Notes under the pieces: generated by a model
What the model saw: the letters and a program-made list of their open reading frames with translations, nothing else
Database searches by the model: none
Told to the model about the DNA's origin: nothing
In this document: piece by piece, positions 25,406-34,677 of the stretch
How positions within the stretch are numbered: the stretch's first letter is position 1
Layout of the letters: every line of letters begins with the position of its first letter
Made by a program: the position numbers and the translations under genes
Origin: Kineosporia babensis
GTDB taxonomy: Bacteria; Actinomycetota; Actinomycetes; Actinomycetales; Kineosporiaceae
Direction: 5' to 3'
DNA length: 64,000 bases
NCBI RefSeq assembly: GCF_021129305.1
Contig: NZ_JAJOMB010000006.1
Location: forward strand, 310,001-374,000

Positions 25406-26017
25406 TCAGAGGTGCTCGGGGGCGTTGGCCAGGATCGTCCGGGCGGCAGCGGCGGCCACCTCGATCTCGGCATCACCGTAGGTGCGCTCGTCGCCACCTT
25501 GGAGAAGCAGGGTGAAGGCGGCGTTCTGTCCGATGAACTCCAATTCGGCAGCGCTCTGATCGAAGTTGTAACTGAAGCCGGCGACGTCTCCGACTCCGCT
25601 CACGCTCCGGACGTTCTTGTACTCGATGGTCTTCTTGAGATAGGCCGTGATCTGTTCGACGATCTTCGGATCGGTCGTGGGGGAACGGGCGATGATCTTC
25701 ATATCGTGCCCGACCTTCGATCCGGTGACCACGTACCGGCAGTCGCCGGAGCTGATGTCCTCGTCGTAGGAAACGGTTCCGCCGGTGGCCTTCTCCAGAT
25801 CTTCGGCGGGAAGCATCTGGCACATCCAGCTTTCCAGCGGTGAGACCTCGTCGGAGAAGAACTTGTCCGCGATGGCCAGAACGCCGAACAGGGCCACGAC
25901 CGACAGGGCGAGGCAGCCCATCCCGCCGAGACCGATCAGCAGGATGATCTTCTGCGGCGACAGGGGCAGGCGGCGTCCCCCCGGCGCGACGTTGGGCTGC
26001 CCGGTTCCCCGGCTCAT
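25406..26017 (-). CDS. Membrane-anchored protein of unknown function
   Basis: 203 residues, ATG with AGAGGGG six bases upstream. A short cytoplasmic Arg/Pro-rich N-terminus, one membrane helix (IILLIGLGGMGCLALSVVAL, about 24-50) and an extracellular domain of about 150 residues. Two Cys (MCQMLP and GDCRYVV) may form a disulfide. The ending with GDVAGFSYNFD and an alternating strand/helix pattern is like the extracellular DUF3558-type sensors or lipoproteins of actinomycetes, but I cannot assign a family. Monocistronic, convergent with the flavin operon. Confidence 0.7.
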   Translation of the reverse strand: MSRGTGQPNVAPGGRRLPLSPQKIILLIGLGGMGCLALSVVALFGVLAIADKFFSDEVSPLESWMCQMLPAEDLEKATGGTVSYDEDISSGDCRYVVTGSKVGHDMKIIARSPTTDPKIVEQITAYLKKTIEYKNVRSVSGVGDVAGFSYNFDQSAAELEFIGQNAAFTLLLQGGDERTYGDAEIEVAAAAARTILANAPEHL

Positions 26018-26121
26018 GGTGTTCCCCTCTTCGCTCTGCGAGCCGGGAGGATATCAAAGCCGCACTTGGTGTTTCGACGAGAAACGGGCGAAAAGGTATG
26101 AGTGTTGCAAAATTCTGTCGT

Positions 26122-27243
26122 TCACATCGGGGAGGCGAATCCCGGTCCAGTGAAGGGCGAACCAAATGTCAGACGTTGAGTGAGCACCTGGTCGCTGCTG
26201 CGTACCGCCAACCGAAGTCGTTCTTCCAGCGTGCCGGTCAGCAGTACCCAGGAGTGCCCGGCGGCGGTGAGTTCGTCGATGAACCAGCCGGTCATCGCCG
26301 CCCGTACCGACAGATCACCCTCGCGCATGCCGTCGTCCTCCCAGGGCACTCCTTCGTGGTCGGTGATCAGGTAGAGGTGTCGCGGGGGTAACTGCTGCGC
26401 CCACGGCTGGAGGGGACGGGCCTGGGCGCCGAGGTAGCGGCGCTCCCAGAGGAAGGTCGCGAAAGAGTCGGTGTCGCAGGTCAGGACCGGTGATCCCTGA
26501 GCAGCGGCGCGTTCTTCGGCGGCGGTCTGCTCGAAAGCTACTGTGTCGAAGTCTTCGTGATCCCAGGTGATCTCGTCCAGTGCAGGCTCGGGAAGTCCGC
26601 GCTCTCGGGCGGCGGAGCGGGCCTTGTCCCACTTGATCTCGGTGTGCTCCCGTCCGTACTCACCCACCCAGGCGGTCCGCTCCCAAACCCCACCCCGGCG
26701 TCTGTAATTGGAAGCCAACATGGTCGAGATCGTTGTGGTGCCGGTTGATTCTGCCCCCAGCAGGACGATCCGGGTGGTCAGGCCTGCGCGGGTGGCCGGT
26801 GCCAGCGAATCCCAGAAGCCAGCCAGATCGGACCGTACACCGGTGGCCGACAGCCCGTCCCGCCGCATCGGCGCCAGGTCGGCGTTGAACCGCCGTGCCA
26901 GCTCCGGACCGTACGAATCCCCGCAGTACACAACGTCTACGGCCGCATCGGAACCAGCGGCCCGGATGCCCGCCTGCATCACCGCTACCTGCGCCTGCCA
27001 GACCTGTTCATCCCCGAGGTCCATCGGCGCATCGCAGCGAATGCCGGCGACCACCACCTGCGGATCGTCGGCATGCTCGGCCTGCAGCCAGGACACCCGC
27101 TCGGCCAGGCTGATGCTCTCCGCGATCGAGGCCATCACCAGGACCGTCACACGTTCGCAATCCAGCGCGGCCTGCCGGATCACCCGGTGATGCCCCTGGT
27201 GCGGCGGGTAGAACTTGCCGATGAAGAGCCCGTGCCCGGTCAT
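26122..27243 (-). CDS. nadR: NadR-like NMN adenylyltransferase / ribosylnicotinamide kinase
   Basis: 373 residues; ATG overlaps the PnuC stop (ATGA). Residues 1-150 are a nucleotidyltransferase with GKFYPPHQGHH (H15xGH18). Residues about 158-373 are a P-loop kinase domain for nicotinamide riboside. The Walker A reads GAESTGTTT (163-171), with Thr169 where Lys is usual. I recall the same change in other actinobacterial NadR proteins, so it is probably a subfamily trait rather than a lesion. No N-terminal HTH, so no repressor function is expected. Makes NMN and NAD from riboside imported by PnuC. Confidence 0.88.
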   Translation of the reverse strand: MTGHGLFIGKFYPPHQGHHRVIRQAALDCERVTVLVMASIAESISLAERVSWLQAEHADDPQVVVAGIRCDAPMDLGDEQVWQAQVAVMQAGIRAAGSDAAVDVVYCGDSYGPELARRFNADLAPMRRDGLSATGVRSDLAGFWDSLAPATRAGLTTRIVLLGAESTGTTTISTMLASNYRRRGGVWERTAWVGEYGREHTEIKWDKARSAARERGLPEPALDEITWDHEDFDTVAFEQTAAEERAAAQGSPVLTCDTDSFATFLWERRYLGAQARPLQPWAQQLPPRHLYLITDHEGVPWEDDGMREGDLSVRAAMTGWFIDELTAAGHSWVLLTGTLEERLRLAVRSSDQVLTQRLTFGSPFTGPGFASPM

Positions 27244-27884
27244 GCCGCGACCGTACTGGGCGTGGCGTTCGTGCCGGCGGCCGAAGAGCGCCACAACCGC
27301 AGGCCATTCAGGCACAGGCCCAGGAAGAGCACGTAGATCACCGCGGTCAGGTAGAGCCCTTGACTGGCGTAGAGCGGCACGTAGATGCAGTCCGCCGCGA
27401 TCCAGAAGTACCAGGTAGCGATGCGCCGGGTGTTCAGTAGCCACTGAGCCGCCAGAGCCAGCGCCGTGGTCAGCGCGTCCCAGAAGGGGCTGACGTCGTC
27501 CGCGGCACGCAGCAGCACGGTGAGGCCGGCCGTGCCCACCACGACGGCCGCCAGGCATCCGGCCAGCAGCAGAGGACTGGCCGTGCGTACCGGGACATCG
27601 GCAACCTGGCCGCGCCGCCACTGCCACCAGCCGATCGCCCCGAGCACGATGAAGACGATCTGCAGACCGGCACCCGCCCACAGCCGCGCCGACATGAACA
27701 GCACCAGGAAGAGTGCGCAGTTCACGATGCCGACCGGGAAGTTCAGCACGCTGGCTCGCATGGTCAGCCAGACGCACAGCCCGCCGGAGACGAAGCCAAG
27801 CAGCTCGGCCCAGGTCACGGCGTGCCCGTTGAGCTCGAACAGCGCCTGGTTCAGCGGTGCCACCACATCGTTCAGCCAGTCCAT
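27240..27884 (-). CDS. pnuC: Nicotinamide riboside transporter PnuC
   Basis: 214 residues, ATG with GGACGGAG upstream. Seven hydrophobic segments; motifs of PnuC are LGFVSGGLCVWLTMRASVLN, NFPVGIVN, IGWWQWRRG, AQWLLNTRRIATWYFWIAAD and VPLYASQGLYLTAVIY, with the conserved Trp/Asn residues that line the substrate path. Facilitates uptake of nicotinamide riboside, trapped by NadR phosphorylation. First gene of a two-gene operon with nadR. Its upstream spacer is only about 135 bases to the SDR start, and I see no riboswitch fold in it. Confidence 0.92.
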   Translation of the reverse strand: MDWLNDVVAPLNQALFELNGHAVTWAELLGFVSGGLCVWLTMRASVLNFPVGIVNCALFLVLFMSARLWAGAGLQIVFIVLGAIGWWQWRRGQVADVPVRTASPLLLAGCLAAVVVGTAGLTVLLRAADDVSPFWDALTTALALAAQWLLNTRRIATWYFWIAADCIYVPLYASQGLYLTAVIYVLFLGLCLNGLRLWRSSAAGTNATPSTVAA

Positions 27885-28019
27885 CGCACTCCGTCCTCAT
27901 TCGCGTCGATGTGACGATATATGAAGAAGGGTGAGCTGCCCAGTGTCTTCGGCGACTTCGCCGGATCGGTGGTTCACGATGGAGGGAGCAATGTCGCTCG
28001 CTTCGCCAGGAGGATTCAC

Positions 28020-28745
28020 ATGACCGACCTGTCCGGCCGTAAGGCTTTCGTCACCGGAGCGTCCGGCGGGATCGGCGCCGCCATCTGCGCCCGCCTCCAG
28101 GCCGACGGCGCCACCGTCTGGGCACTGGATGCCAGGCCCGCGACCGGAGAGCAGATCGGCACTTTCGTCGAGATCGATGTCAAGGACGCCCAGGGGCTCT
28201 CGCGGGTGGTCCGGCAGGTGATTGAGGACGCGGGTGGCGCCGACATCCTGGTCACTTCGGCCGGGGTGGTGGAGGACGACGTCCCGGCTGAGGAACTCGG
28301 CGCCGACCTGTACGACCACGTGATGGGCGTGAACCTGCGCGGGGTGTTCCTGACCTGCCAGGCGTTCGGGCGCACCATGCTGGAACAGGGCTCTGGCAGC
28401 ATCGTCAACATCGCCTCGATGTCCGGCAACGCCACCGTCAACTTTCCGCAGCGGCAGGCCATTTACAACGCGTCCAAGGCCGGAGTCAGCGCCCTGACCC
28501 GGTCTCTGGCCGTGGAATGGGGCCCGCGCGGGGTGCGGGTCAACGCGCTCTCGCCCGGCTACATCGATACCCCGCTCAACCACCTCAAGGCGCACCAGCA
28601 CCAGACCTGGAAGGACCGCACCCCGCTGGGCCGGTTCGGCACTGTGGAAGAGGTGGCCGCCGCCGTCAGTTACCTGTCCGGACCGGAGGCCGGATTCTAC
28701 GCGGGTGCGGAACTGCTGATGGACGGTGGCTATTCGTTGTGGTGA
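28020..28745 (+). CDS. Short-chain dehydrogenase/reductase (SDR)
   Basis: 241 residues; ATG with AGGAGG upstream. Classical SDR: cofactor motif TGASGGIGAAI, the DVKDAQ segment, SAGVVEDD, catalytic Ser in NIASMSG and YNASK with the catalytic Tyr and Lys, then PGYIDTPLN. An acidic residue after the second beta strand (ALDARP) favours NAD(H). Substrate unknown, probably a sugar alcohol or secondary alcohol. Monocistronic and divergent from pnuC; followed by a strong hairpin. Confidence 0.9.
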   Translation: MTDLSGRKAFVTGASGGIGAAICARLQADGATVWALDARPATGEQIGTFVEIDVKDAQGLSRVVRQVIEDAGGADILVTSAGVVEDDVPAEELGADLYDHVMGVNLRGVFLTCQAFGRTMLEQGSGSIVNIASMSGNATVNFPQRQAIYNASKAGVSALTRSLAVEWGPRGVRVNALSPGYIDTPLNHLKAHQHQTWKDRTPLGRFGTVEEVAAAVSYLSGPEAGFYAGAELLMDGGYSLW

Positions 28746-28750
28746 ACGGC

Positions 28751-28781
28751 GGTGACCGGTCTCTTCACGAGACCGGTCACC
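28751..28781. terminator. Hairpin between convergent SDR and HAF-repeat genes
   Basis: A perfect 13-base stem (GGTGACCGGTCTC / GAGACCGGTCACC) with loop TTCAC lies 5 bases after the SDR stop and 15 bases after the stop of the opposing gene. There is no T run on either strand, so it is a T-less bidirectional terminator or 3'-end stabiliser. Confidence 0.65.
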
Positions 28782-28795
28782 GGTCTGACCGATGA

Positions 28796-29872
28796 TCAGG
28801 AGCAGGTCCAGGTGACCGGAGTGGGGTTGGGCCACTCGGAGTCGGTGGACGACCAGCTGGTGCCGATCACGACGCCGTCCTCGGTCACTTCCTCGGCGTA
28901 GGAGCCGGTGTCCGGCAGCAGGGTGGGCAGAAGCGTCTTCACGCCGTCCTGCCACACCGTGGCACCGCTGGTGGTCCAGGAGCTGACCCGGACCGAGGAG
29001 TTGCCGGCCAGAAGACCGCTGCTGTTGATCGCGTTCGGGCTCTCGTTGGTGCCCATCGCGGTGTACGAGTCGCCGTCCCAGACCGCGCTTGCGTCGTCCC
29101 AGTAGTCGCCGTCCTCGCGGTAGGAGCTGACCCCGCCCAGGATGTAACGCCCGTTCACCGCATGGGCCGTGGTGCTCTTGGCGTTCTCGCTCTCCAGGAT
29201 CGGTGCGAGCCCTCCACCGACGGTGCCCTTCAGACCGACCGAGTAGTTGCTGTCGACCTCGCTGGTACTGGCCACCACGGTTCCGGCGTCATCGATGTCG
29301 TGCAGGTTCAGAACCCCGTCGCCGTACCCCAGATCCAGGTACTTGCGGGGCTTGCTCGCCGACCAGACGATGCCATGGGTCTTACCGTCGATCTGCGCCT
29401 CGCCCACGATGGTGCCCGCCTCGTTGATGGCGCCGGCCCGGGCCGCAGACGCGCCGGCCGGCATGGTCAGCCGGGTGATCTTCCCCTTCGACCACAGGTA
29501 CGGGCGCTGCTCCACCAGGTCGTTGGCCACGACGAGGCCGTGGTCGGTGACGTCGGCGGCCTGCGCCGCACCCTTGCCGGGCGAGTCCAGAACAGTTGCC
29601 TCGGAGCCGCGTTCACTCCACAGAACGGCCTTGTCACCGTAGTCGTACGGCGGCATGCCGCTGCCGACGAAGTACTGCTCGCTGGCCCCGGTGACGTTGA
29701 ACCAGGCCAGGCCCTCCGGAACCGCTGCCCGGGTGAGTTCCCAGGTGCAGTCCGCCGTGGGTGCAGCGGTGGCGGCGGAGGCCGACCCGGCCGTGGCCGG
29801 AGCCACGATCAGGCCTGCGGCCGCCACCACCGACGCGACCCGGGCGGAGCTGTGCTGAAACGCAAAACGCAT
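28796..29872 (-). CDS. Secreted HAF-repeat protein
   Basis: 358 residues from ATG 29872, six bases after AGTGGGG; ATG 29878 and GTG 29884 are in frame but crowd that site. Signal peptide ends about SASAATAAP. The body is built of repeated blades: AADVTDHGLVVANDLVEQRP, GAINEAGTIVGEAQIDGK, DIDDAGTVVASTSEVD, AINSSGLLAGNSSV and EVTEDGVVIGTSW, the (A/D)IN..G.IVG pattern of extracellular HAF repeats, probably a beta propeller. Two Cys lie near the two ends (ADCTWEL and the final TWTCS) and could close it. No enzymatic motif. Binding or adhesion role only inferred. Confidence 0.8.
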   Translation of the reverse strand: MRFAFQHSSARVASVVAAAGLIVAPATAGSASAATAAPTADCTWELTRAAVPEGLAWFNVTGASEQYFVGSGMPPYDYGDKAVLWSERGSEATVLDSPGKGAAQAADVTDHGLVVANDLVEQRPYLWSKGKITRLTMPAGASAARAGAINEAGTIVGEAQIDGKTHGIVWSASKPRKYLDLGYGDGVLNLHDIDDAGTVVASTSEVDSNYSVGLKGTVGGGLAPILESENAKSTTAHAVNGRYILGGVSSYREDGDYWDDASAVWDGDSYTAMGTNESPNAINSSGLLAGNSSVRVSSWTTSGATVWQDGVKTLLPTLLPDTGSYAEEVTEDGVVIGTSWSSTDSEWPNPTPVTWTCS

Positions 29873-29982
29873 GGTCATCCCCACTCTGAGCGCTATTCGA
29901 ACGGCCCGGCCGGGCGATGACCACCCTTACATGGATGCGTTTGATTTGGGTGGTTATTTCTGGTTTGGGGTTCTGGTCGCGC

Positions 29983-31911
29983 TCAGCCGCGGCCGAAGGT
30001 GAACACCGCCGGGGCCTTGCGGTCGGCCGGGCGCTGGACCAGCACGCCGTCGGCCGTGGTGATCGGCATCTGGGTGATCGCGTTGATCAGCTGGTAGCCG
30101 CCCTTCACCGGCTTGATCTGCCACTTCTCGAGATTGTCGGCCTTGCAGTCGCCCACCACCGAGACCGGCAGCTTGTCGTCCAGCGGCGACCCGAGCCACA
30201 GCCGCCCACCCTGCATCCGCAGGCAGGAGCTGTTCTGCGTGGTGATCCGGTAGTAGCCGTCGTCGGTCGCCTTCAGGTCGAAGGTCTGCTTCTTCGCAAC
30301 GGCTTTCAGCTGGTTGCCGTCGGCTCCGATCCAGTTCTTCCCGAGCTTGACCGTCGCCTTGCCGTCCTTCAGCGGCTGGAAATCGACGTTCTCGTATCTC
30401 GGCGACCGGCCCAGTTCGTCCGACAGGGCGGCGAACTCGGCGTAGTTGCCGACCGTGTGCTCGGTGGCCCAGGTCGACTCGGCGATGAACCGGGTGGCCG
30501 CGAACAGGTCCTGCTCGACCGAGTTCTCGGTCTGTGTGGTCGAGTAGTCCGGCCAGGCGGTGATCTTGGCGCCGCGGACCTGGCCGCCGTTGGGGTTGTC
30601 CGGGATCGGGGTGGGGTCGGTGCCGTCGAACTTGCGCGGAGTCCAGCCCTGGTTCCAGAGCGACTCCTCGTTGATCGGGTTGGAGCCACCGTTGCGGATC
30701 AGGTAGAGCGAGTAGGAGGCGTTCTGCAGGTCGTAGCCGCGCTCGATGATCTCCTGGGCCTGGACCATGCTGGCCCGCCCGTCCCAGTACTCCACGACGA
30801 TGTCCTGATCGAGCTGATGGGTGGCGTTCAGCGGGATTCCGTCGTTCCAGACCCGCAGGGTGCGGCCGCGCTCACGCAGGTGACCGGCGACGGCGTTGAT
30901 GAAGTCGACGTAGACGTCTTCCGGCACCGCGTCGGGCCCGTACTGCTCGGGGTGGGCGTCCATGTACTCCTGGAACTGCGGGTACTGCTCGAACGCCGAG
31001 CCGAGCATGTACTCGTCCGCCCCCATGTGCCAGTACGTGTCGTCGAAGACCTTCGCGTACTCGTCGGCCAGCGTGGTGACGAACTCCAGCGCCTCGGGCT
31101 GGGTGATGTCCAGCCGGTCGGGCTGTTTGACGCCGGCCGAGTTGGTCAGCTGAAGCTCGGGGTAGTTGGCCAGCCAGGGGCTCATGTGCCCGGGGGAGTT
31201 GACCTCCAGGACCAGCTGGATGTGGTTCTCGTCGGCCCACTTCTGCAGCTGACGGGCCTCGGCCTTGGTGTAGTAGGCCCAGAAGTTGGCTTCGGGGTAG
31301 GCGTCCGACCTGACCTTGGTCTCGATCCAGAGCTGGTTCAGCTTGAGGTAGGACATGTCCTTCATCAGCCGCTCGAACCACTCGGTCGAGACCTGGATCT
31401 GGCAGGCGCACACCCCGACTCCGCGCTCGGGATACGCCGGCACGTCGGTGGTGCTGCCGCCGGGAATGGTCTTGGACCGGGTGAGGAGCTGGACCAGAGT
31501 CCGGGTGCCGTAGAAGGTTCCGGTCTCGGTGGCCGCCTCGATCTCGACGGTGCGGCCGACGTCCATGGTGTAGCCCTCGTCGCCCAGGGCAGCGCGCTTG
31601 TCCACCGAGAGCACGACGTCTCCGGTGCGTGCCTTCCCGCTGCTGACCGGGACCTTGCGGCCGAGCCGGTCCTGCAGGTCGTCGGCCAGGCGGTGGGCGA
31701 CCTGGGTGGACGTACGGTCGGTGATGATCCGGGAGGTCTTGCTCCAGGTGAAGCTGCCCGCGGCCGGTTCCCAGTCGGTCAGCGCGGGAATCGTCAGGGG
31801 AGTGCTGTCTTTCGAGGGAAGGGGTGCTGCGTCGGCCGTCGAGATGCTGGTGACGAGAGCCAGTGTTGCGATGGCCGCACCGGCCAGCCGGGCGGTCAGG
31901 GAAAGAGCCAT
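29983..31911 (-). CDS. Secreted GH20 beta-N-acetylhexosaminidase with ricin-like tail
   Basis: 642 residues. ATG shares its A with the kinase stop. Signal peptide ends STADAAP. A GH20b-like N-domain (about 35-150) precedes the TIM barrel, whose WHMGADEYM holds the catalytic pair D299-E300 (assisting Asp and acid Glu). Substrate-site Trp/Asp stretches follow (YWDGRASM, ITAWPDYS). The last 110 residues (SSCLRMQGGRLWLG ... GGYQLINAITQMPITT) look like a ricin-type beta-trefoil carbohydrate-binding module. It should remove terminal GlcNAc or GalNAc outside the cell and feed the uptake system encoded upstream in the same operon. Confidence 0.88.
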   Translation of the reverse strand: MALSLTARLAGAAIATLALVTSISTADAAPLPSKDSTPLTIPALTDWEPAAGSFTWSKTSRIITDRTSTQVAHRLADDLQDRLGRKVPVSSGKARTGDVVLSVDKRAALGDEGYTMDVGRTVEIEAATETGTFYGTRTLVQLLTRSKTIPGGSTTDVPAYPERGVGVCACQIQVSTEWFERLMKDMSYLKLNQLWIETKVRSDAYPEANFWAYYTKAEARQLQKWADENHIQLVLEVNSPGHMSPWLANYPELQLTNSAGVKQPDRLDITQPEALEFVTTLADEYAKVFDDTYWHMGADEYMLGSAFEQYPQFQEYMDAHPEQYGPDAVPEDVYVDFINAVAGHLRERGRTLRVWNDGIPLNATHQLDQDIVVEYWDGRASMVQAQEIIERGYDLQNASYSLYLIRNGGSNPINEESLWNQGWTPRKFDGTDPTPIPDNPNGGQVRGAKITAWPDYSTTQTENSVEQDLFAATRFIAESTWATEHTVGNYAEFAALSDELGRSPRYENVDFQPLKDGKATVKLGKNWIGADGNQLKAVAKKQTFDLKATDDGYYRITTQNSSCLRMQGGRLWLGSPLDDKLPVSVVGDCKADNLEKWQIKPVKGGYQLINAITQMPITTADGVLVQRPADRKAPAVFTFGRG

Positions 31912-32846
31912 CAGGTGCAATCCTCCAGGGTTTTTCGGATGCGTTCGTGGCTGGCGCGCCGGTCCAGCCCGGCCTGCCGGAGGGCCAGGAAAGATGCCCC
32001 GGTGCAGCCGTTCTCGGTGATGCGCAGGTCCCGATCGTACAGCGAGTCGGACAGAATCCGGGAAAAGCCGAGCTGGGGAAGGAATCCCTGGGTCAGCACC
32101 GAGCCGCCGAGCACCAGCGGGCCCGCGGATCGGAAACGCTTGATCAGGATGGCCAGATGCTCCCCGGCCTGTTCGAGGATCAGCCGGGCGGTGGCGTCGG
32201 ACGCTGCCTGCTCGAAGGCGATCGGCGCGAGCTGGGCCAGCTGAACCGGTGATTCGGCGTAGGCCGCGCGGATCAGGTCGTGGCGATCGGCTACGCCAAG
32301 AGTTTTCAGCACCTGGGCAGTCAACGTTGTCGGGCGCGCCAGGCCGCCGAGATCGGAGACCGCCGCCTGGACGACACGCTGGCCGATCCAGAACCCCGAC
32401 CCTGCGTCTCCCAGCAGCCAACCGGCGCCTCCTGCGACGTCGGTGAGCACACCGTCCTCGATCAAGGCGGCCACCGAACCGGTGCCGGCGATGACCGCCG
32501 TTCCCGCAGGCTCGTGGGCTCCGGAAAAGTACATGGCGGCAACATCACTGGCGAGCTGGATGGTCGAGGGCCGAAGGCCGGCGCCGGCGGCGAGGGCCGG
32601 GATGTCGATCTTGTCCGGTTCCCCGGCCATCGCCAGCATGCAGTGCTGGACCTCGATCTCCGGGCCTGCCTTGGCCCTCGCCTCCCGGACGGCGGCCACG
32701 ATGGACCGTGCGGCGCCGTCGATTCCGCGACTGGTGGGGTTGCCACCGGCCTGCTGGGAACGAGCGATGCAGGTGCCGTCGGCCCGGACGAGGAGGGCAC
32801 GAGTGGTGGTGCCCCCCGCGTCGATACCGAGGTACCCAGGGATCAC
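31911..32846 (-). CDS. N-acetylglucosamine kinase-like protein (BadF/BadG/BcrA/BcrD family)
   Basis: 311 residues; GTG in a GTGA overlap with the permease gene. The ASKHA phosphate-1 loop LGIDAGGTTTRALLV is at the start, phosphate-2 AVIAGTGSVAALI in the middle, GGAGWLLGDAGSGFWIG (typical of GlcNAc kinases of this family) and VLGGSVLTQGF near the end. Cytoplasmic. Likely phosphorylates GlcNAc released from imported chito-oligomers. Fits the operon precisely between transport and the secreted GH20. Confidence 0.88.
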   Translation of the reverse strand: MIPGYLGIDAGGTTTRALLVRADGTCIARSQQAGGNPTSRGIDGAARSIVAAVREARAKAGPEIEVQHCMLAMAGEPDKIDIPALAAGAGLRPSTIQLASDVAAMYFSGAHEPAGTAVIAGTGSVAALIEDGVLTDVAGGAGWLLGDAGSGFWIGQRVVQAAVSDLGGLARPTTLTAQVLKTLGVADRHDLIRAAYAESPVQLAQLAPIAFEQAASDATARLILEQAGEHLAILIKRFRSAGPLVLGGSVLTQGFLPQLGFSRILSDSLYDRDLRITENGCTGASFLALRQAGLDRRASHERIRKTLEDCT

Positions 32847-33739
32847 TTCAGACTGCCCTGGGCGACCGAGCCCTGCAGCCGGCGCTGGAAGATGATGTAT
32901 ACCACCAGAACCGGCAGGATCGTCATCACCGCGCCGGCGAACAGCGCCCCGAAGTCGACCGAATAGCCTGCGCTGGAGGCGAAGGCGGCCATGCCCTGGG
33001 TGAGCACCCACTTGCTCTGGTCGGTGTTCAGCACCAGCGGCAGCAGGAACTGGTTCCACAACCCGACGAAGTTGAGGATCGCCACCGAGGCCATGCCGGG
33101 CCGGGCCATCGGCAGCATGATCTGGAAGAAGGTCCGCCACGCGCTGGCCCCGTCGATCGCGGCGGCCTCGGCGATCTCGCTGGGCAGTTCCTCGAAGTAG
33201 GAGATCAGGAAGAAGACGGTGAACGGATACGCGAACGCCGTGTAGGTCAGGATCAGCCCGGGCAGGGTGCCGAGCAGGCCCATGCCCTGCAGCACGAAGA
33301 ACAGCGGCACCACGGCGAGGAAGATCGGGAAGGTCAGCCCGGCCAGGATCAGCTGCCGGATCACCGTGCGGCCGGGGAACTCGAAACGGGCCAGGGCGTA
33401 GGCCGACATCGAGCCCAGCAGCATGGTCAGGAACAGCGCCGAGCCGACCACCAGGACGGTGTTGAGGAAGTAGCTGCCGATCCCGGCGGTGGTCCAGGCC
33501 GAGACGTAGTTGTCGAACGACCAGCGCTCGGGCAGGGCGAACGGCGAGGCGAAGATCTCCTGCGAGGTCTTGAACGACTGCAGGACCGTCCACAGCAGCG
33601 GAGCCAGGACGACCAGGGTCCAGACACCGAGGATGGAGTGCGAGGTGACGGCGGCCCCGCGGTCACCGTTGCGGCCGGTGGGCCGCTGCGGAGCCGGGCG
33701 GGCGGGTTCGGTCTGCGGGGGCAGCGTGGTCTGGGTCAT
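32843..33739 (-). CDS. Sugar ABC transporter permease (MalG/NgcG-like)
   Basis: 298 residues, six membrane segments. The EAA loop for contact with the ATPase is SEIAEAAAIDGASAWRTFFQ, followed by PMARPGMASVAILNFVGLWN, the carbohydrate-uptake CUT1 pattern. ATG overlaps the upstream permease stop by one base. Pairs with the 33739-34677 permease. The operon contains no ATPase, so a shared MsiK-like ATPase elsewhere must power it (known for Streptomyces CUT1 systems). Confidence 0.92.
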   Translation of the reverse strand: MTQTTLPPQTEPARPAPQRPTGRNGDRGAAVTSHSILGVWTLVVLAPLLWTVLQSFKTSQEIFASPFALPERWSFDNYVSAWTTAGIGSYFLNTVLVVGSALFLTMLLGSMSAYALARFEFPGRTVIRQLILAGLTFPIFLAVVPLFFVLQGMGLLGTLPGLILTYTAFAYPFTVFFLISYFEELPSEIAEAAAIDGASAWRTFFQIMLPMARPGMASVAILNFVGLWNQFLLPLVLNTDQSKWVLTQGMAAFASSAGYSVDFGALFAGAVMTILPVLVVYIIFQRRLQGSVAQGSLK

Positions 33740-34677
33740 CAGGCCCTCCCGGCCTTCGTTGCGAGGCGGGCCAGGCGCAGGAGGCCGACGAAGGCGAAGG
33801 TGATCAGGGCCAGCACCACGCCCATCGCGCAGGCCTTGCCGAAGTCGGCCTTGGTGAACGCGGTGGTGTAGATCTGCTGGGTGATCACCAGGGTCGAGTT
33901 GTCCGGCCCACCGGTGGAGTTCAGCGCCTGGACGTAGACGAAGCAGTCCAGGGCGAAGATCCCGATGTAGATGTAGGCCGCCCGGACGCTGCCGGACAGG
34001 TACGGCGCGATGATCGAGCGGGCCACCCGGAACCGGCCGGCGCCGTCCAGTCGGGCGGCCTCCAGCACCTCGTGGTCGATGCCCTGGATGGCCGCGATGA
34101 ACAGCACCATGTAGAAGCCGACCATGCCCCAGACCGCGACGCCGATCGTGGCCGCCATTGCGGTGCGCTTCTCGCCGAGCCAGGCGTAGGCCTCGAAGCC
34201 GTCCGCGCCGACGTTGGTGAGCACCCCGTTGAGCAGGCCGTTGTTCGGGTCGTAGACCTGGGCCCAGACCAGGCCGACAACGATCGCCGGGATCACGTAC
34301 GGGAAGAACGAGATGACGCGGTAGAAGGCCGATCCGCGCACCCCGCGCACGCCGCCGGCCGAGGGCCCGCCCACCGTGACCAGCACGGCGAACGCGAACG
34401 CGATGCCGAGGGTCACGACCGGCAGAATCAGCAGGAGCAGCAGGCTGTTGCGGACCGCCTTGAGGAAGGTCGCGTCGCCGAGCAACTCGGTGTAGTTGTC
34501 CAGACCGACGAACGGCTTGTCCGGGCTGAAGCCGCTCCACGAGGTCAATGAGTACGTGACCGCCTGGGCGAACGGCCACAGCACCATCACCGCGTACAGC
34601 GCGAACGGCACCAGCAGGAAGACGACCAGCAGGCTCGCGCGGTCCAGATCGAGTTGTCGGCGACGCGCCACGATCAC
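33739..34677 (-). CDS. Sugar ABC transporter permease (MalF/NgcF-like)
   Basis: 312 residues, GTG in a GTGA overlap with the binding-protein gene. Six membrane segments, extracytoplasmic loop with FVGLDNYTELLGDATFLKAV as in MalF-type permeases, and the EAA loop HEVLEAARLDGAGRFRVAR. Partner of the MalG-like permease next to it. An alternative ATG-free start slightly downstream (GTG at 34671) cannot be excluded. Confidence 0.92.
   Translation of the reverse strand: MIVARRRQLDLDRASLLVVFLLVPFALYAVMVLWPFAQAVTYSLTSWSGFSPDKPFVGLDNYTELLGDATFLKAVRNSLLLLLILPVVTLGIAFAFAVLVTVGGPSAGGVRGVRGSAFYRVISFFPYVIPAIVVGLVWAQVYDPNNGLLNGVLTNVGADGFEAYAWLGEKRTAMAATIGVAVWGMVGFYMVLFIAAIQGIDHEVLEAARLDGAGRFRVARSIIAPYLSGSVRAAYIYIGIFALDCFVYVQALNSTGGPDNSTLVITQQIYTTAFTKADFGKACAMGVVLALITFAFVGLLRLARLATKAGRA

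Noticed and set aside
27885-28019. NAD-sensing riboswitch upstream of pnuC
   Set aside because: The spacer is short and shows no conserved double hairpin or pseudoknot pattern; only a TATATC-like AT patch is visible.
29917-32244. 775-codon forward frame across the GH20 gene
   Set aside because: Arg/Gly/Val-rich shadow; the minus strand encodes GH20 with its catalytic Asp-Glu and the GlcNAc kinase.
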